Origin: Coenobita brevimanus
Taxonomy: Eukaryota; Arthropoda; Malacostraca; Decapoda; Coenobitidae
Length of the DNA: 64,000 bases
Direction of reading: 5' to 3'
NCBI GenBank assembly: GCA_032717465.1
Contig: JAVRFU010003718.1
Location: 1,495,791-1,559,790 of the forward strand
Shown here: positions 10,056 through 22,029 of the stretch, one piece after another
How the letters are laid out: each line of letters opens with the position of its first letter
Numbering within the stretch: position 1 is the first letter of the stretch
Translations under genes and position numbers: made by a program
Notes under the pieces: model-generated
Databases searched by the model: none
The model's input: the letters and a program-made list of their open reading frames with translations, nothing else
Told to the model about the DNA's origin: nothing

Positions 10056-10845
10056 TCGGTGCCAACCTCTTCCTCCTGATCCTACCCACCCTCTCAGACC
10101 TCAGTGCCAGCCTCCTAATCCCACCTCCCTCTCAGTGCCAACCTCTTCCTCCTCCTCCTAATTGTACCCCCCCTCAGTGCCAACCTCTTCCTCCCCCCAA
10201 TCCTACCTCCCCTCAGTGCCAGCCTCCTCCTAATCCTACCCCCCTCTCTGTGCCAACCTCCTTCTCCTAATCCTGATCCTTCTCAGTGCCAGTTTCCTCC
10301 TTCTAATCCTACCCCCTCTCAGTGCCAACCTCCTCCTCCTCCTCTCCCTCAGTGCTAGCCTCCACCTCCTCCTCCTCTGCCTCAGTGCCAACCTCCTCCT
10401 CCTCCTCTCCCTCAGTGCCAACCTCCTCCTCTTCTGCCTCAGTGCCAACCTCCTTCTCCTCTCCCTCAGTGCCAGCCTCCTCCTCCTCCTCCTCCTCCTC
10501 CTCCTCCTCTCCCTCAGTGTCAACCTCCTCCATCTCTCCCTCAGTGCCAACCTCTTCCTCCTCCTCCTCCTCTTCTCCCTCAATGCCAGCCTCCTCCTCC
10601 TCCTCTCCCTCAGTGCCAACCTTCCTCCTCCTCCTCTTCTCCTTCAGTGCCAATCTTCCTCCTCCTCCGCTTCCTCCACCTCTCAGTGCCAACTTCTCCC
10701 CCTCTTCCCCTTCTCGTCTTCCCTCCTCCCAATCTCCTCCTCCTCCTTGTCCCCCCTCCCCCTTCTCTTCTTCCCCCCTTCCCCATCTCCTCGTCCTCCT
10801 TCCCCCTTCTCCTCCTCTTCCTCCTCGGCTCTTCAGGCCGATGAT
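10056..10845. repeat. CCT-rich degenerate minisatellite
   Basis: Units of about 20-45 bp are built from CAGTGCCAACCTCCTCC plus variable (TCC)n. The first unit touches the truncated start of the cold-shock ORF. The same motif occurs in opposite orientation at 17800-18520. Long open frames (Ser/Pro or Arg/Leu-rich) across it are periodicity artefacts. Confidence 0.85.
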
Positions 10846-11013
10846 GTGATATGTATTTTATTCCATCTTTTCCACGCGATTTTATGTATTTTTTTGTGTA
10901 TGTAGTCTTTTTTTAATATTTTCGCCCGTGCAAATAAATAAAGTCGTCTTCTGTGTGTTTTAATTCCAAAATATGAGAGAACGAAAAAAAAGTTGATGAG
11001 CTGCGGGATTTAG

Positions 11014-11324
11014 CAATAGGGCATCATAAGGCCCGGGTGTTGAGCAGTGGTACAAGCTTCCAATTTCCCCCACCAGGTGGCAGCACCAGTCTTCTCAGGA
11101 ACAGCAAAACATAAGCCCCCTTCCCTGTGCAACCAAAGATAGTTCAAAGGATGACCAATAGATGGCAGCACCATTGTTATTGGTCATTCTTTGAACTATT
11201 TTTGGCTGCGCAGGGAAGGGGGCTTATGTTTCGCTGTTCCTGAGAAGACTGGTGCTGCCATCTGGTGGCAAAACTTGGAAGCTTGTACCACTGCTCAACA
11301 CCCGGGCCTTATGATGCCCTATTG
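11014..11324. repeat. 311-bp near-perfect palindrome (147-bp arms, 17-bp loop)
   Basis: The arms 11014-11160 and 11178-11324 are reverse complements with roughly ten mismatches, from CAATAGGGCATCATAAGGCC inwards. The loop is 11161-11177. GC-rich interior words (AAGCCCCCTTCCCTG) are conserved in both arms. It may be a foldback or MITE-like element. Confidence 0.9.
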
Positions 11325-11394
11325 ATGCCCCCCCCCCCCCTGATTTTTAGCCTGGTAAGTGGTGCCACTGTCGCCTATCGGAGTCGACGGTGCG

Positions 11395-11660
11395 CCATCT
11401 GTTGGCAAATATGTGAACTAATTATACCAGTGCTGCCATCTGTTGGTCATCGTTTGAACTATTGTTGGTTGCACAGGGAAGGGGGCTTATGTTTTGCTGT
11501 TCCTGAGAAGACTGGTGCTGCCATCTGGTAGAAAATATGTGAACTTTACCAGTGCTGCATCTGGTAGAAAATATGTGAACTAATTTTTCCAGAGCTGAAC
11601 ACCAAGGCCTCATTCCCCCCTGTTCATCCATGGGCCTGGTAAGTATTGTCTTGTACACTA
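11395..11660. repeat. Partial direct copies of the palindrome arm
   Basis: The block 11444-11530 repeats the right arm of the palindrome (TTTGAACTATTGTTGG through GAAGACTGGTGCTGCCATCT). It is followed by two shorter repeats of GGTAGAAAATATGTGAACT at about 11526 and 11564. Confidence 0.8.
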
Positions 11661-11814
11661 TTACAGGATATAGGAAACAGGGTAGGTAGTATTTCCACCA
11701 CTTTATTTTGTACTCCAGTGTTCAACACGTTACATTTGAGATTCAAGGTACATTGTATATGAGGTTCATGGCTGCGAAAAAGGATGTAAATAATGAAGGG
11801 GGAGATGTGTTAGT

Positions 11815-12374
11815 GGAGAGAGAGAGAGAGAGAGTCACATGGGGGGGGGGATTCTTTTCTCAATTCATGACTCACAAAAAATCAAAGATTCTTTCTGTGG
11901 ACTCAACCACTCCATATAAAGACACAATACTGGATGGTTTTAGTAGTAGTAGCAGTTCTAGCCACAAATTCATCTGGAATGTGAACCCAGTGGACTAAAG
12001 GCTGAAATTATTGTATAACTGATTTTTTCCAAAGCAATTTCGGTATTGATAAAGGGAAAACAGTATGGGTGGGAGAGTGAGAGAGGGGGTGGGAGGGCAG
12101 GATAATGACAGGATGACGGGGGTGTGGGATATGGGGAGGAAATCTGACACAATGTAGTGATAAATTACTGGTGACTGATGGGAAAATAATAGTCAGCAGT
12201 ACACAATAATTCCAACCTGCAGTCCACTGGGTTCATATTTCAGGTGAACTATTACTACTACTACTACTACTACTAAACCATCCAGTATTATATCTTCATA
12301 TGGCGTGGGTCAGTGCATGGAAAGCATTTTGTTTCATCTGGGCCATAAATTAAAAGAACCCCCTCCCCTTGTAA

Positions 12375-12400
<26 letters not shown>
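11815..12400. repeat. Large inverted repeat, arms about 185 bp, spacer about 210 bp
   Basis: The left arm (about 11815-12000) and right arm (about 12212-12400) are reverse complements. (GA)n matches (TC)n; ACAATACTGGATGGTTTTAG matches CTAAACCATCCAGTATTAT; GTGAACCCAGTGGACT matches AGTCCACTGGGTTCA. The arms contain a family D end with its (TAG)n/(TAC)n run. The spacer holds a G-rich purine tract. Confidence 0.75.
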
Positions 12401-12419
<19 letters not shown>

Positions 12420-12505
12420 ACATCTCATTATATGTACCCTTCAACCCCCCCCCTTCTCTCTCTCTTCCCCTTAACTCTGATCCCTTCATCATGTCACCCC
12501 CCCCC

Positions 12506-12543
<38 letters not shown>

Positions 12544-12569
12544 ATTTCATTTCCCCTTGTTATTTGTAC

Positions 12570-12617
<48 letters not shown>

Positions 12618-12660
12618 ATCCTATTCCCCCTTGTTATGTACCCACCTCTCTCTCTCTATC
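12370..12660. repeat. Compound (TC)n/(CA)n repeat
   Basis: Repeated blocks contain C-rich linkers such as CCCCCTTGTTATGTACC followed by (TC)n then (CA)n. The block lies between the inverted repeat and a minus-strand LINE A copy. Open frames here are low-complexity artefacts. Confidence 0.85.
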
Positions 12661-13258
12661 TATTGCCAGACGCCTCAATCCCGTTTAGGGTGGCCACAAA
12701 CAAATCGCCTCCAAGTCGCCGTCCCCCACCATTTCACTGCCCTACTCCCAACTCACACCCCCCTCTCTCATATACCTCTCCACCCCATCCCTCCATCTCA
12801 TCCTCGGCCCCCCCTCCCTCTTCCCCCCTCCACCTTACTCTCATACACTCTCTTCATCAGTCTTTCACCCTCCATCCTCTCCACATGGCCAAACCACCTC
12901 AATGTGTTCCTCATAACACTTCCTATCACATCCACACCACAACGCTCCCTTATATCTTCATTCGTCAGAACTCTCTCTCCATGTGACTCCACAGGCTTCT
13001 CTTAAATAACTCATTTCCACTGCTCTCACACTTGACTTGTGTCCTTCCAACAACGTTCAAGCTTCACTTCCATACGTTAGAGTTGGTATCACAATACTGT
13101 CATGTAGTAACTTTTTCACCTCCATGCTCACTTCCCTGTTTCTTATCACTGCTTTCAAAGAACTAGCAGCCTTCCTTCCCTGCTGTACCCTTTCAAGCAC
13201 TTCACCCTCCAAACCTCCATCCTTACTCATCACACTACCCAAGTACTTAAACGTACAT
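12655..13258 (-). mobile_element. LINE family A copy, minus strand, C-terminal part
   Basis: Starting at the ATCTATCTATTGCCAGACGCC end, the minus-strand sequence codes for FKYLGSVMSKDGGLEGEV, then TLTYGSEA, then the RWFGHVERM tail found in the ORF at 22692-24086, with frameshifts. Its 5' side is lost at the (CA)n array. Confidence 0.85.
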
Positions 13259-13301
13259 TTTCCAATTCTCTCTCTCACACACACAAAACCATCTCCCCTT
13301 A

Positions 13302-14790
<1,489 letters not shown>

Positions 14791-14791
14791 C

Positions 14792-14900
14792 TATCTATCT
14801 ATTGCCAGACACCTCAATCCTGTTCAGGGTGGCCACAAACAAATCGCCTCCACGTCACCCTGTCCCCCGCCATTTCACTGCCCCGCTCCCAACTCACACT
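14792..14900 (-). mobile_element. LINE family A 3'-end fragment
   Basis: Begins TCTATCTATCTATTGCCAG and continues through the conserved GGCCACAAACAAATCGCC and CCCCGCCATTTCACTGCCC blocks of the LINE A end. Only about 110 bp remain. Confidence 0.85.
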
Positions 14901-15440
14901 ACCAGTAATAGCTTTAGAAAATTGTCCTCCTGATGCAAGGGGTAATAGAAATTCACATAATGGAGCATTTAGAAAAAGATCCACTGATCCAGCACTACTC
15001 ATGTCTGTGTCTAAGAAACAGGCTAAGCATTAAGCATAAGTCCGTTTGTATATATGTACTACAACTCTAACCTGGGATTTAGAAAAAAAAAAAAAAAAAA
15101 AAATGATAGTCCCCCCCCCACAAAACCTTCAGTGTACAAATGTCCTGTACATAAACACTTTAGTCCAGTTCAATTAATATACAACCATTTATATGTTCAA
15201 AATACACCTACAGTATTTGCATGACCATCTTCTACCTATGGTCAATAAATAAAACATCAGCAAGTGATATGACAGATGTTAGAGGCAGTGAGTTGAGGAG
15301 CTTGGACAACAGGGAGAGTGGATTGCTGCAGCCTGGTAGGGAGAGAGACACTGTGTTACCAGAGTAATAAGCAAAATAACTGCATAGGTAGAGATATTAG
15401 GAAGTTTACTGATGACAATATGGGCCCTAGTGTTATGGTA
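14900..15440. other. No recognised gene
   Basis: Contains a poly(A) run at about 15079-15101 followed by a C-run. No domain-bearing frame is seen. Confidence 0.5.
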
Positions 15441-15577
15441 CAGCAGGAAAAACATCATAAGGATAAAGATCAATATGATGGTAATATTTCTTATTATGCT
15501 GATGATCATAACTGATCATCAGCATAATAATAAATATTGCCTTGATATTCATCATCTTTATGATGTTTTTCCTGCTG
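15441..15577. repeat. Palindrome with 65-68-bp arms and 4-bp loop
   Basis: The left arm 15441-15508 starts CAGCAGGAAAAACATCATAA. The right arm 15513-15577 ends TTATGATGTTTTTCCTGCTG. The centre is GATGATCA-TAAC-TGATCATC. A few mismatches and small indels lie in the middle of the arms. Confidence 0.85.
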
Positions 15578-15671
15578 CTGTAGTCCCAGGCTCCTCTGAA
15601 GGTGAACCAGTGAACTACAAGCTCTTATCTTGCAGTCAATCCTCCTCCTTTCAGGGGATAACAAGACTGGG

Positions 15672-16003
15672 TACATGGTTATATCAGTGCCACTGCATGA
15701 AGGCATCCCTCTATACTGGCTACATGGTTATATCAGTGCCACTGCATGAAGGCATCCCTCTATACTGGCTACATGGTTATATCAGTGCCACTGCATGAAG
15801 GCATCCCTCTATACTGGCTACATGGTTATATCAGTGCCACTGCATGAAGGCATCCCTCTATACTGGCTACATGGTTATATCAGTGCCACTGCATGAAGGC
15901 ATCCCTCTATACTGGCTACATGGTTATATCAGTGCCACTGCATGAAGGCATCCCTCTATACTGGCTACATGGTTATATCAGTGCCACTGCATGAAGGCAT
16001 CCT
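15672..16003. repeat. 49-bp minisatellite, about 7 copies, derived from family D
   Basis: Units begin ATGGTTATATCAGTGCCACT and contain GCATGAAGGCATCCCTCT. Its reverse complement is the family D head (AGAGGGATGCCTTCATG, then GTGGCACTGATAT). Copies are almost identical. Confidence 0.95.
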
Positions 16004-16084
16004 TCAATAACATCTTGATATAACAAAATACTACTTATATGCTTTCTCTTCCTGGATCCTACCTAACCTGATGTTTTAATGGAA

Positions 16085-16312
16085 TTAGGGTTATCCATCC
16101 ATCCATCATCCAACCCTATGTTGCCCCATGAAGAGTGTAGCAGCCCGGGGCTAGGCAAGTTGGTCCTAACACATAAGATGAGAGTGACCAGCCTCACTCA
16201 TCCCTGCATGGCATTACATGTGCATTATACCCCAACCATCCCTTGGATATTAACCTACATAGGCCCAATCTGACTGGAGCACCTGAGTTACCCACTAAAC
16301 CACCAGATGCCA
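16085..16312 (-). mobile_element. tRNA-like SINE with (ATGG)n tail (family F)
   Basis: On the minus strand it begins GGTGGTTTAGTGGGTAACTC, an A-box-like segment, runs through GGACCAACTTGCCTAGCCC and ends in (GGAT)n. A 5'-truncated plus-strand copy at 24251-24340 shares the last 90 bp and the tail. The B-box is poorly conserved, so the tRNA origin is tentative. Confidence 0.55.
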
Positions 16313-16445
16313 TAATTTGGTTATATGGTTACCACCCAGCACAGTAATGGTTTCCTGCTGTACAGGAAACCATTTCACTTGTCACTCAGTGTAGAATCAC
16401 CCACAGGCAGAAGGAAGAGGAAAGAATGAAGGAAGGCAAGACAGA
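16313..16445 (-). repeat. Repeat family C fragment
   Basis: Contains GGTTATATGGTTACCACCCA and the hairpin ATGGTTTCCTG / CAGGAAACCAT, followed by ACTCAGTGTAGA, all shared with 56890-56980 in reverse orientation. Confidence 0.65.
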
Positions 16446-16854
16446 AGAGGAAGGAAGGAAGACAGGAAAGGGCAGACACCCAAAGCAGCACTACACAGTG
16501 AGTGGATGGTGAGTGCCCCCACCTACCAACAAGTTAGGGTGGTAAGGATGCAGGGGGGGGGGGATAATCATCTCAACCCTATCTTAAAAAAAAAAAAAAA
16601 AAAAAGTTGGGTGACAGTAGGATTGGGGGGGAAGGGGGATGACCAAGGCCCATCAGTTAGAAACTGCCTAATATTTCTCCTAAGTGATTATTCTGCTTAT
16701 TACTCCTTGATATCCTCTTGTGTCATTTAAATCATTACAATACCTCCATATTCAGCATAAATAACATACAAATTGACAGCAGACAGCCCCATCCAAAAAT
16801 AATTAGCTAAGGAAAAGACGCTACGCAGCCTCCTAAAGTTACGAGCACATGGAC
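16446..16854. other. No recognised gene
   Basis: Holds purine-rich AAGGAAGG repeats, a G-run at about 16553-16563 and a poly(A) run at about 16587-16604. Confidence 0.5.
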
Positions 16855-17080
16855 CTGGTGGTTATGCTGATACAATGACAATCAATGCTCTTTTGTGGCA
16901 TATTACACAGGCAGCTGGAGGTACTCAGTGCCAATGGGGCAACGGTTACCAGCCTCACTTGCCCACCCCTCAAATGAAACCCTTACAGTGTCCATCCAGC
17001 TGGAGCACCTTAACCCACTAAACCACCAGCCACCATAGCAAATGACATGGTGTATAGGAAACCATTTCAACTGTCACTCA
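16855..17080 (-). repeat. tRNA-like repeat related to family F head, plus family C scrap
   Basis: On the minus strand GGTGGTTTAGTGGGTTAAGG and GTGCTCCAGCTGGATG resemble the head at 16270-16312. It continues through GTGAGGCTGGTAACCGTTGCC. The right edge carries AGGAAACCATTTCAACTGTC of family C. Confidence 0.4.
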
Positions 17081-17084
17081 AGGG

Positions 17085-17509
17085 GACTACATAGGAGACA
17101 GGGAAGGATGGGGACAACATGAAGTAGAGAGAGAGAGGGGATGGGGACATCAAAGAGAGGGGGAGATGGGGATGCATCAAGGGGGGGTGGGGGATGACTA
17201 CATCAAGCAGAGCACAGAGGTGGGGGGCGGCACTACACTGTGTGGGGAAAGAGAGGGGGTCACTATCAAATGGAAGGAGGGGGAAGGGGTGGGGATAGAG
17301 AAAAGGGGGGATGGGAAAGAGGGTGACTGCACCCCCACCTTCCACTATTATACTATAATTTTTTTAATGATAAATACAACCACCATTACTACCAATGTTT
17401 CACTTTTCACAAACTAGACAAATGATGAAGGAATAAGATAATTTTTAATCCGGTGGACATAAAATGTATTTTATGTAAAATAAAAACAAACCTTCAATAC
17501 AATAATTAC
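17085..17509. other. GA-rich purine tract, no gene
   Basis: 17095-17335 is strongly purine-rich on the plus strand (GAGAGGGGGAGATGGGG-like). 17345-17509 is AT-rich and may be intron if the flanking exon candidates are real. Confidence 0.5.
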
Positions 17510-17605
17510 CTTGGGCATCAAGAAGGGTGAGTATGAAGGCACACTTAGGTGTCAACTGGCAGTCCGTCTCACCCTTATCGTAGCTAATCACTTGTCCTTG
17601 CACCT
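17510..17605 (-). CDS. Candidate internal exon of an unknown host gene
   Basis: On the minus strand an acceptor (CATTCACAACAG) precedes 17605 and a donor (GTAATT) follows 17510. The exon is 96 nt, phase 1 at both ends, and codes for VQGQVISYDKGETDCQL followed by TPKCAFILTLLDAQ. Two cysteines and a hydrophobic strand suggest a folded domain, but I do not recognise the family. Its phase fits the candidate exon upstream at 19384-19643: joining completes a GAG codon. Confidence 0.4.
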
Positions 17606-17799
17606 CTGTTGTGAATGGGATCAGAACAAAACTGGTTAAAAATAATAATAAATTGTTAAAAACCACTCCTTCAACCATTATACAACCCTTCAGTGCCCCA
17701 TCAGGAGCACAGGTGCCTGGGTCTACACACCTTAGTCCAGGCTAGATTACGAAGCATGTGACCAGTTGCTCTTTCTTGAATAAGGGAAGTGTTGGCAGT

Positions 17800-18520
17800 A
17801 AGGAAGAAGGAGGAGGCTGGAACTAAGAGAGAAGATGAGAATGAAATGGAAGTAGAGGAAGAGGTTGGCATAATGAGAAAAGGAGGGGGCGGGGGGGAGC
17901 TGGCATTGAGAGAGGAGAATGGAGGAAGAAGGGGTTGGCAATGTGATAGAAGGAAAGGAGGAGTACTGAGCTGGCACACACACACAATGGAGAAGGAAGA
18001 GGCTGGCACAGAGATGGAGAGGAAGAGGAAAGGACTGGCATTGAGACGGAAAGGAGGAGGAATAAGGAGCTGGCAGAGAGAGAGAGACAAAGGGGTGGGC
18101 ACTGTGAAATGAAGGGAAGGAGGAATAGGGGGTTACAAGTGAGAGGGAGGGAGGAAGAAGGAGGTGTAGGGGAAGTGCACCGAGAAAGGAGGAATCTAGG
18201 TGTAAGGGACAGGGGACTGAGGAGGGAGCAAGGTGTAAGAGAAGTGCACTGAGAAAGGAGGCAATGAGGAGTAAGGGAAGTGCACTGAGAAAGGAGGGGG
18301 ATGAGGAGAAGGCTGCAAATGAGAGATATGGGGGGGGTGGATAAGCCTCTGTGAAGATAGAGGGTGGTGGTGGGGGAGGGGGGAGAAAGGGGCTGGCACT
18401 GAGAGAGAAAGGGATGAGAAGGAAATTACTAACACTGGGGGAAGAGAGAGAGAGGGGGGGCTAGCATTAAGAGAGGAGGAGGAGGAAGAAGCTGGCACTG
18501 AGGGAGGAAGAGTAATGAAA
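17800..18520. repeat. Purine-rich degenerate minisatellite with GCTGGCACTGAG motif
   Basis: Units of roughly 20-70 bp combine GAGCTGGCACTGAGAGAG with AGGAGGAAG runs. It is the reverse orientation of the motif array at 10056-10845. If 17510-17605 and 19384-19643 are exons of one gene, this array lies in their intron. Confidence 0.8.
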
Positions 18521-18639
18521 ACTGTTTAGGGAAAAGTTACCAGTAAAGAAGTTTCAATCCTAAGATCAGATGATAAAGATTTTTCATTGTGTGGGTACCA
18601 ATAAATTACAACCATATACCAGTACCTGGGCCTTTCAGT

Positions 18640-19000
18640 ATGAGGTTTTTAAAGTATTTATTTTCATTATCCACAGACAATTAACATTAACTGTATTTTA
18701 CTCTGAAGGGAGTACTATCAGCGTCTTGGCTACAGGAAGTCATCCCAGTTCAATAAAACTGTCAGAGAAATTTTAAAAATAAATAAAAATTTACACCAGT
18801 ATCATACTGAAAGGTTTAGGTCCAAATCACAAAACGTTATCCACAGACAGTTTAAATTTACTGTATTTTTTAAGAGAGTACTTGCATCTTGGCTGTATGT
18901 GGTTCATCACAATTCAATAAAATTGTTAGAAGAATGAATTTTAAAAAATACATCATCATACTGAAAGGTTTAATGGATCCAAAGCACAAAAGGTTAAACT
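18640..19000. repeat. Diverged two-copy tandem duplication, unit about 175 bp
   Basis: TTATCCACAGACA occurs at 18668 and 18838, followed in both by ACTGTATTTT, CTTGGCT and CAATTCAATAAAA-like words, and ATCATACTGAAAGGTTTA at about 18803 and 18956. No coding capacity. Confidence 0.7.
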
Positions 19001-19383
19001 TCAGTGGTTTCTTTAAATATACACTCACTATTGCCAGATTATTTACTTCAGCATTATAGGAACCTCTAATCATGAAGTGTCTGAAATCCATATTTAACTC
19101 CTCCAGTTACATCCCTTGATATCTTGGCTGGAGGTAAAGAATAAAAAATATATATATAAACCAATTAAGAAAACACAATTATATACTAACAACAATAATA
19201 ATAAAACCTAAGCCAAAAATTACATGCCAGATTTGTCAGTAATATAAATCCACCTGACAAACACTGCATCATCCAGATATCAGAGGAGTTTCGTTACCTT
19301 GTGATAAATACACAGCTGGACACATACAGACAAACAAAGGTAATTACATACAGTGACAGCAAACACAGGCAGATATGACTAAC

Positions 19384-19643
19384 CCTGCATCATGCAGGTA
19401 TTGGTGAGTGACTGGAGTCGTTTACCAAGAGACAGTGCTTGTTTGGGCAACACTAAAGCCCTTGTGTGTTGCTGCTGCCCCTTCACCGTGGATGATGGGC
19501 AGGCCAAGGGATTAGGGGTGCAGGGTGGAGGAAGTGGGAGGCTTGGCTGATCAGTTTTGCCTGCCACACTAACAATCCTGCTCACTGGCTCAGATCTGAT
19601 ACTTGCCGAATGCCCTGTGGGAGAACGAGTCACTTTAACTCCT
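19384..19643 (-). CDS. Candidate internal exon of an unknown host gene
   Basis: On the minus strand TGTAATTGCAG precedes 19643 and CAGG|GTTAGT follows 19384. The open frame has no stop over 260 nt and reads GVKVTRSPTGHSASIRSEPV, later PSLPLPPPCTPNPLACPSS and KQALSLGKRLQSLTNTCMMQ. It is Ser/Pro-rich, like a disordered region. If the donor were not used, translation would end at TAG at 19379-19381. The donor phase matches the exon at 17510-17605, which favours one gene. Confidence 0.45.
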
Positions 19644-20460
19644 CTGCAATTACATTGATTTTCAGTACTGTATAATCCTGCTATATACAGACCTGATTCT
19701 GCTTGGGTAAATATAAAAACTTGAGAGGTCTGACATACCACCAGACTGCCTGTTCATACATAGCATCCCAATATTTCTCCCCAAATTCCTATCAGAGAAA
19801 AGGGACGAGGTAGGATCCCCCCCACCTCCCCGCCAGAAAAGGAGAGTATAACAATCAAACAGCATACCCAGTGACATAAGCCAGTTATTAACATATCACC
19901 AAACAAGGAAATAATGGCTCCACCTTATAAGTACAACCTGGTTGATTCTTCCCTTTAGCACTTCTTAACTCCTTCTGTAACACCTACACTTATAAAGTAT
20001 TAAAGGTACCACTCAACTTTTTCTCTACCATCCACACATGCACTGCTCAAAATGTCAATGTGGTTACTCATACAAAACCCTAATACAAATGGGCTCCTGA
20101 CGGTACCAGTAGTTATGTTTATGGAAATCTGTTCGTATGAAAGAGTACATAACCTGTGGGCAAAAATGGGGACTGGGTGTATAACCACCACCAACATACA
20201 CCTATTATGCTATATATGAGGCAGTTTTATACAAGAAGAAGGGTTAGTTATATCTAAAACACACAAACAAAATTAACATAAGACCTATAATAATGCTACC
20301 TATTGTAATGGATGCATAAAGATCCCAAGAAAAACTATTGGAATTGAAACCACATCCTCAAACTCCTGACTCTGACTACTGATTGCAAACAACAATCATA
20401 AACGAGTGAAGTAACCCTTAAAGGATTAATGCTGCTGGCAATACATAGGAATAATTTATA
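19644..20460. other. No recognised gene
   Basis: AT-rich, no repeats identified and no domain-bearing frame. It would be intron if the minus-strand exon candidates belong to a gene starting further right. Confidence 0.5.
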
Positions 20461-20462
20461 CT

Positions 20463-20675
20463 ACTATTGCCAGAAGCCTTAATCCTGTATGGGATGACCA
20501 GAAACAAACTGCTTCCACATTGCCCTGTCCTTTGGCTGCCCTCCCTCCAACTCATATCCTCCTCTCTCATTTAGCTTTCCAGTTCATCCTCCCATCTTAT
20601 CCCTGCTCCCCCCTCCACCTCATGCACACACACTGTCCTAACCAGTCTCTCATTCTTCATCTTCCCCACATGGCT
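20463..20675 (-). mobile_element. LINE family A 3'-end copy, old
   Basis: The order of blocks (ATTGCCAGAAGCC, CCTGTATGGGATGACC, TGCCCTGTCC, TCCAACTCATATCC, ACATGGCTAG) matches the LINE A end on the minus strand with many substitutions and no (TCTA)n left. Confidence 0.75.
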
Positions 20676-20810
20676 AGTAATTTAAGTACTTGATTAACCC
20701 ACCAGTTCACAGAAAACTATTCCTCACACGTTACCAAAATCCAGGATACTTGATATCTTGATCTTGTCCCAATTGTTGTAATGTCTGAGGTGGTACACTG
20801 GCAAGTGAAT

Positions 20811-20935
20811 TTGTCTCTCTCTCTCTCTCTCTTTTTTTTTTTTTTTTTTTTTTTAAGGAATGGTTTGTGGGCTCCTGGCCTTTGGTTCCTTCTTTCTTGC
20901 ATTAAAAAAAAATAATAATTATAATAATAATAATG
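20811..20935 (+). mobile_element. LINE family E 3' UTR scrap beside a (TC)n/T run
   Basis: GGGCTCCTGGCCTTTGGTTCC followed by TTCTTTCTTGCATTAAAAAA matches the LINE E 3' end at 55545-55590. On its left are (TC)n and a T-run of about 24. Confidence 0.7.
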
Positions 20936-21117
20936 GTTCCTATCCCAATAACAGCAGGAACAAGCCTCCATAAGTTTAGTGTTAAAAATGGTTTAGTTTC
21001 TGTTACTATGATCTCTGGTCTAAATGACTTCCTTATGCTGTGTTTGTTAACACAAAGTAAAGACAGATGTAGCACACAAGCCATTTAACAAACAATATAA
21101 GCTTAGTAAAGTATATA

Positions 21118-21290
21118 AAGAGGGATGCCTTCATGTGGTGTACTGGTCAGCTCCACTGCCAGGTTTGACAACATCCTCAGCTCCCTTCCTATCCCCAGAA
21201 AAGTGGATGGTGAACTGCAGGAGGAGGGCAGCTGCAGCCCACAGTTCACTGGGTTCACATTTCTGATGTGCTTTAGCACACTACTACATG
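21118..21290 (+). repeat. Repeat family D copy
   Basis: Starts GAGGGATGCCTTCATGTGGT and carries ATCCCCAGAAAAGTGGATGG and CAGTTCACTGGGTTCACATT, in the same order as at 2206-2365. It runs directly into the 42-bp minisatellite. Confidence 0.6.
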
Positions 21291-21664
21291 TGTTGTGTGG
21301 TGCTGGTGTATGATGTACATTACACTTAAATGTGTTGTATGGTGCTGGTGTATGATGTACATTACACTTAAATGTGTTGTGTGGTGCTGGTGTATGATGT
21401 ACATTACACTTAAATGTGTTGTGTGGTGCTGGTGTATGATGTACATTACACTTAAATGTGTTGTATGGTGCTGGTGTATGATGTACATTACACTTAAATG
21501 TGTTGTGTGGTGCTGGTGTATGATGTACATTACACTTAAATGTGTTGTGTGGTGCTGGTGTATGATGTACATTACACTTAAATGTGTTGTGTGGTGCTGG
21601 TGTATGATGTACATTACAATTAAATGTGTTGTGTGGTGCTGGTGCATGATGTATGCATTACACT
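21283..21664. repeat. 42-bp minisatellite, about 9 copies
   Basis: Units begin TGTGTTGTGTGGTGCTGGTG and end ACATTACACTTAAA. As 42 is a multiple of three, both strands show 14-residue periodic frames, which are not genes. Confidence 0.95.
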
Positions 21665-21669
21665 GATAA

Positions 21670-21960
21670 ATTATAATATCACCTGTAGTGCTGCCAGGGG
21701 GTTCGGTACGGCCTGGGGCATTCCAACAGACAGGTACTTGTACGGTATATAATAATTACACTGACAAAATATAATAATTACACTAACAAAATATAATAAA
21801 TATCACCTGTAGTGCTGCCAGGGGGTTGGGTACGGCCTGGGGCAGTCCAACAGACAGGTACTTGTACATAATAATTACACTAACAAAATATAATAAACAT
21901 CACCTGTAGTGCTGCCAGGGGGTTGGGTACGGCTGGGGCATTCCAACAGACAGGTATTTG
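21670..21960. repeat. Tandem repeat of about 95-125 bp, three copies
   Basis: ATCACCTGTAGTGCTGCCAG starts copies at about 21680, 21805 and 21899. Each contains GTACGGC, a CAACAGACAGGTA block and an AATAATTACACT-type spacer of variable length. Confidence 0.9.
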
Positions 21961-22029
21961 TATACAATTGTCATAAGTGCTGCAGTGAACCCATTTTCAT
22001 TGTCCTCTTCTCTCCTCTCATTGCTGCAG

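Noticed and set aside
10236..10849. Arg/Leu- and Ser/Pro-rich frames
   Set aside because: Low-complexity translation of the CCT-rich array.
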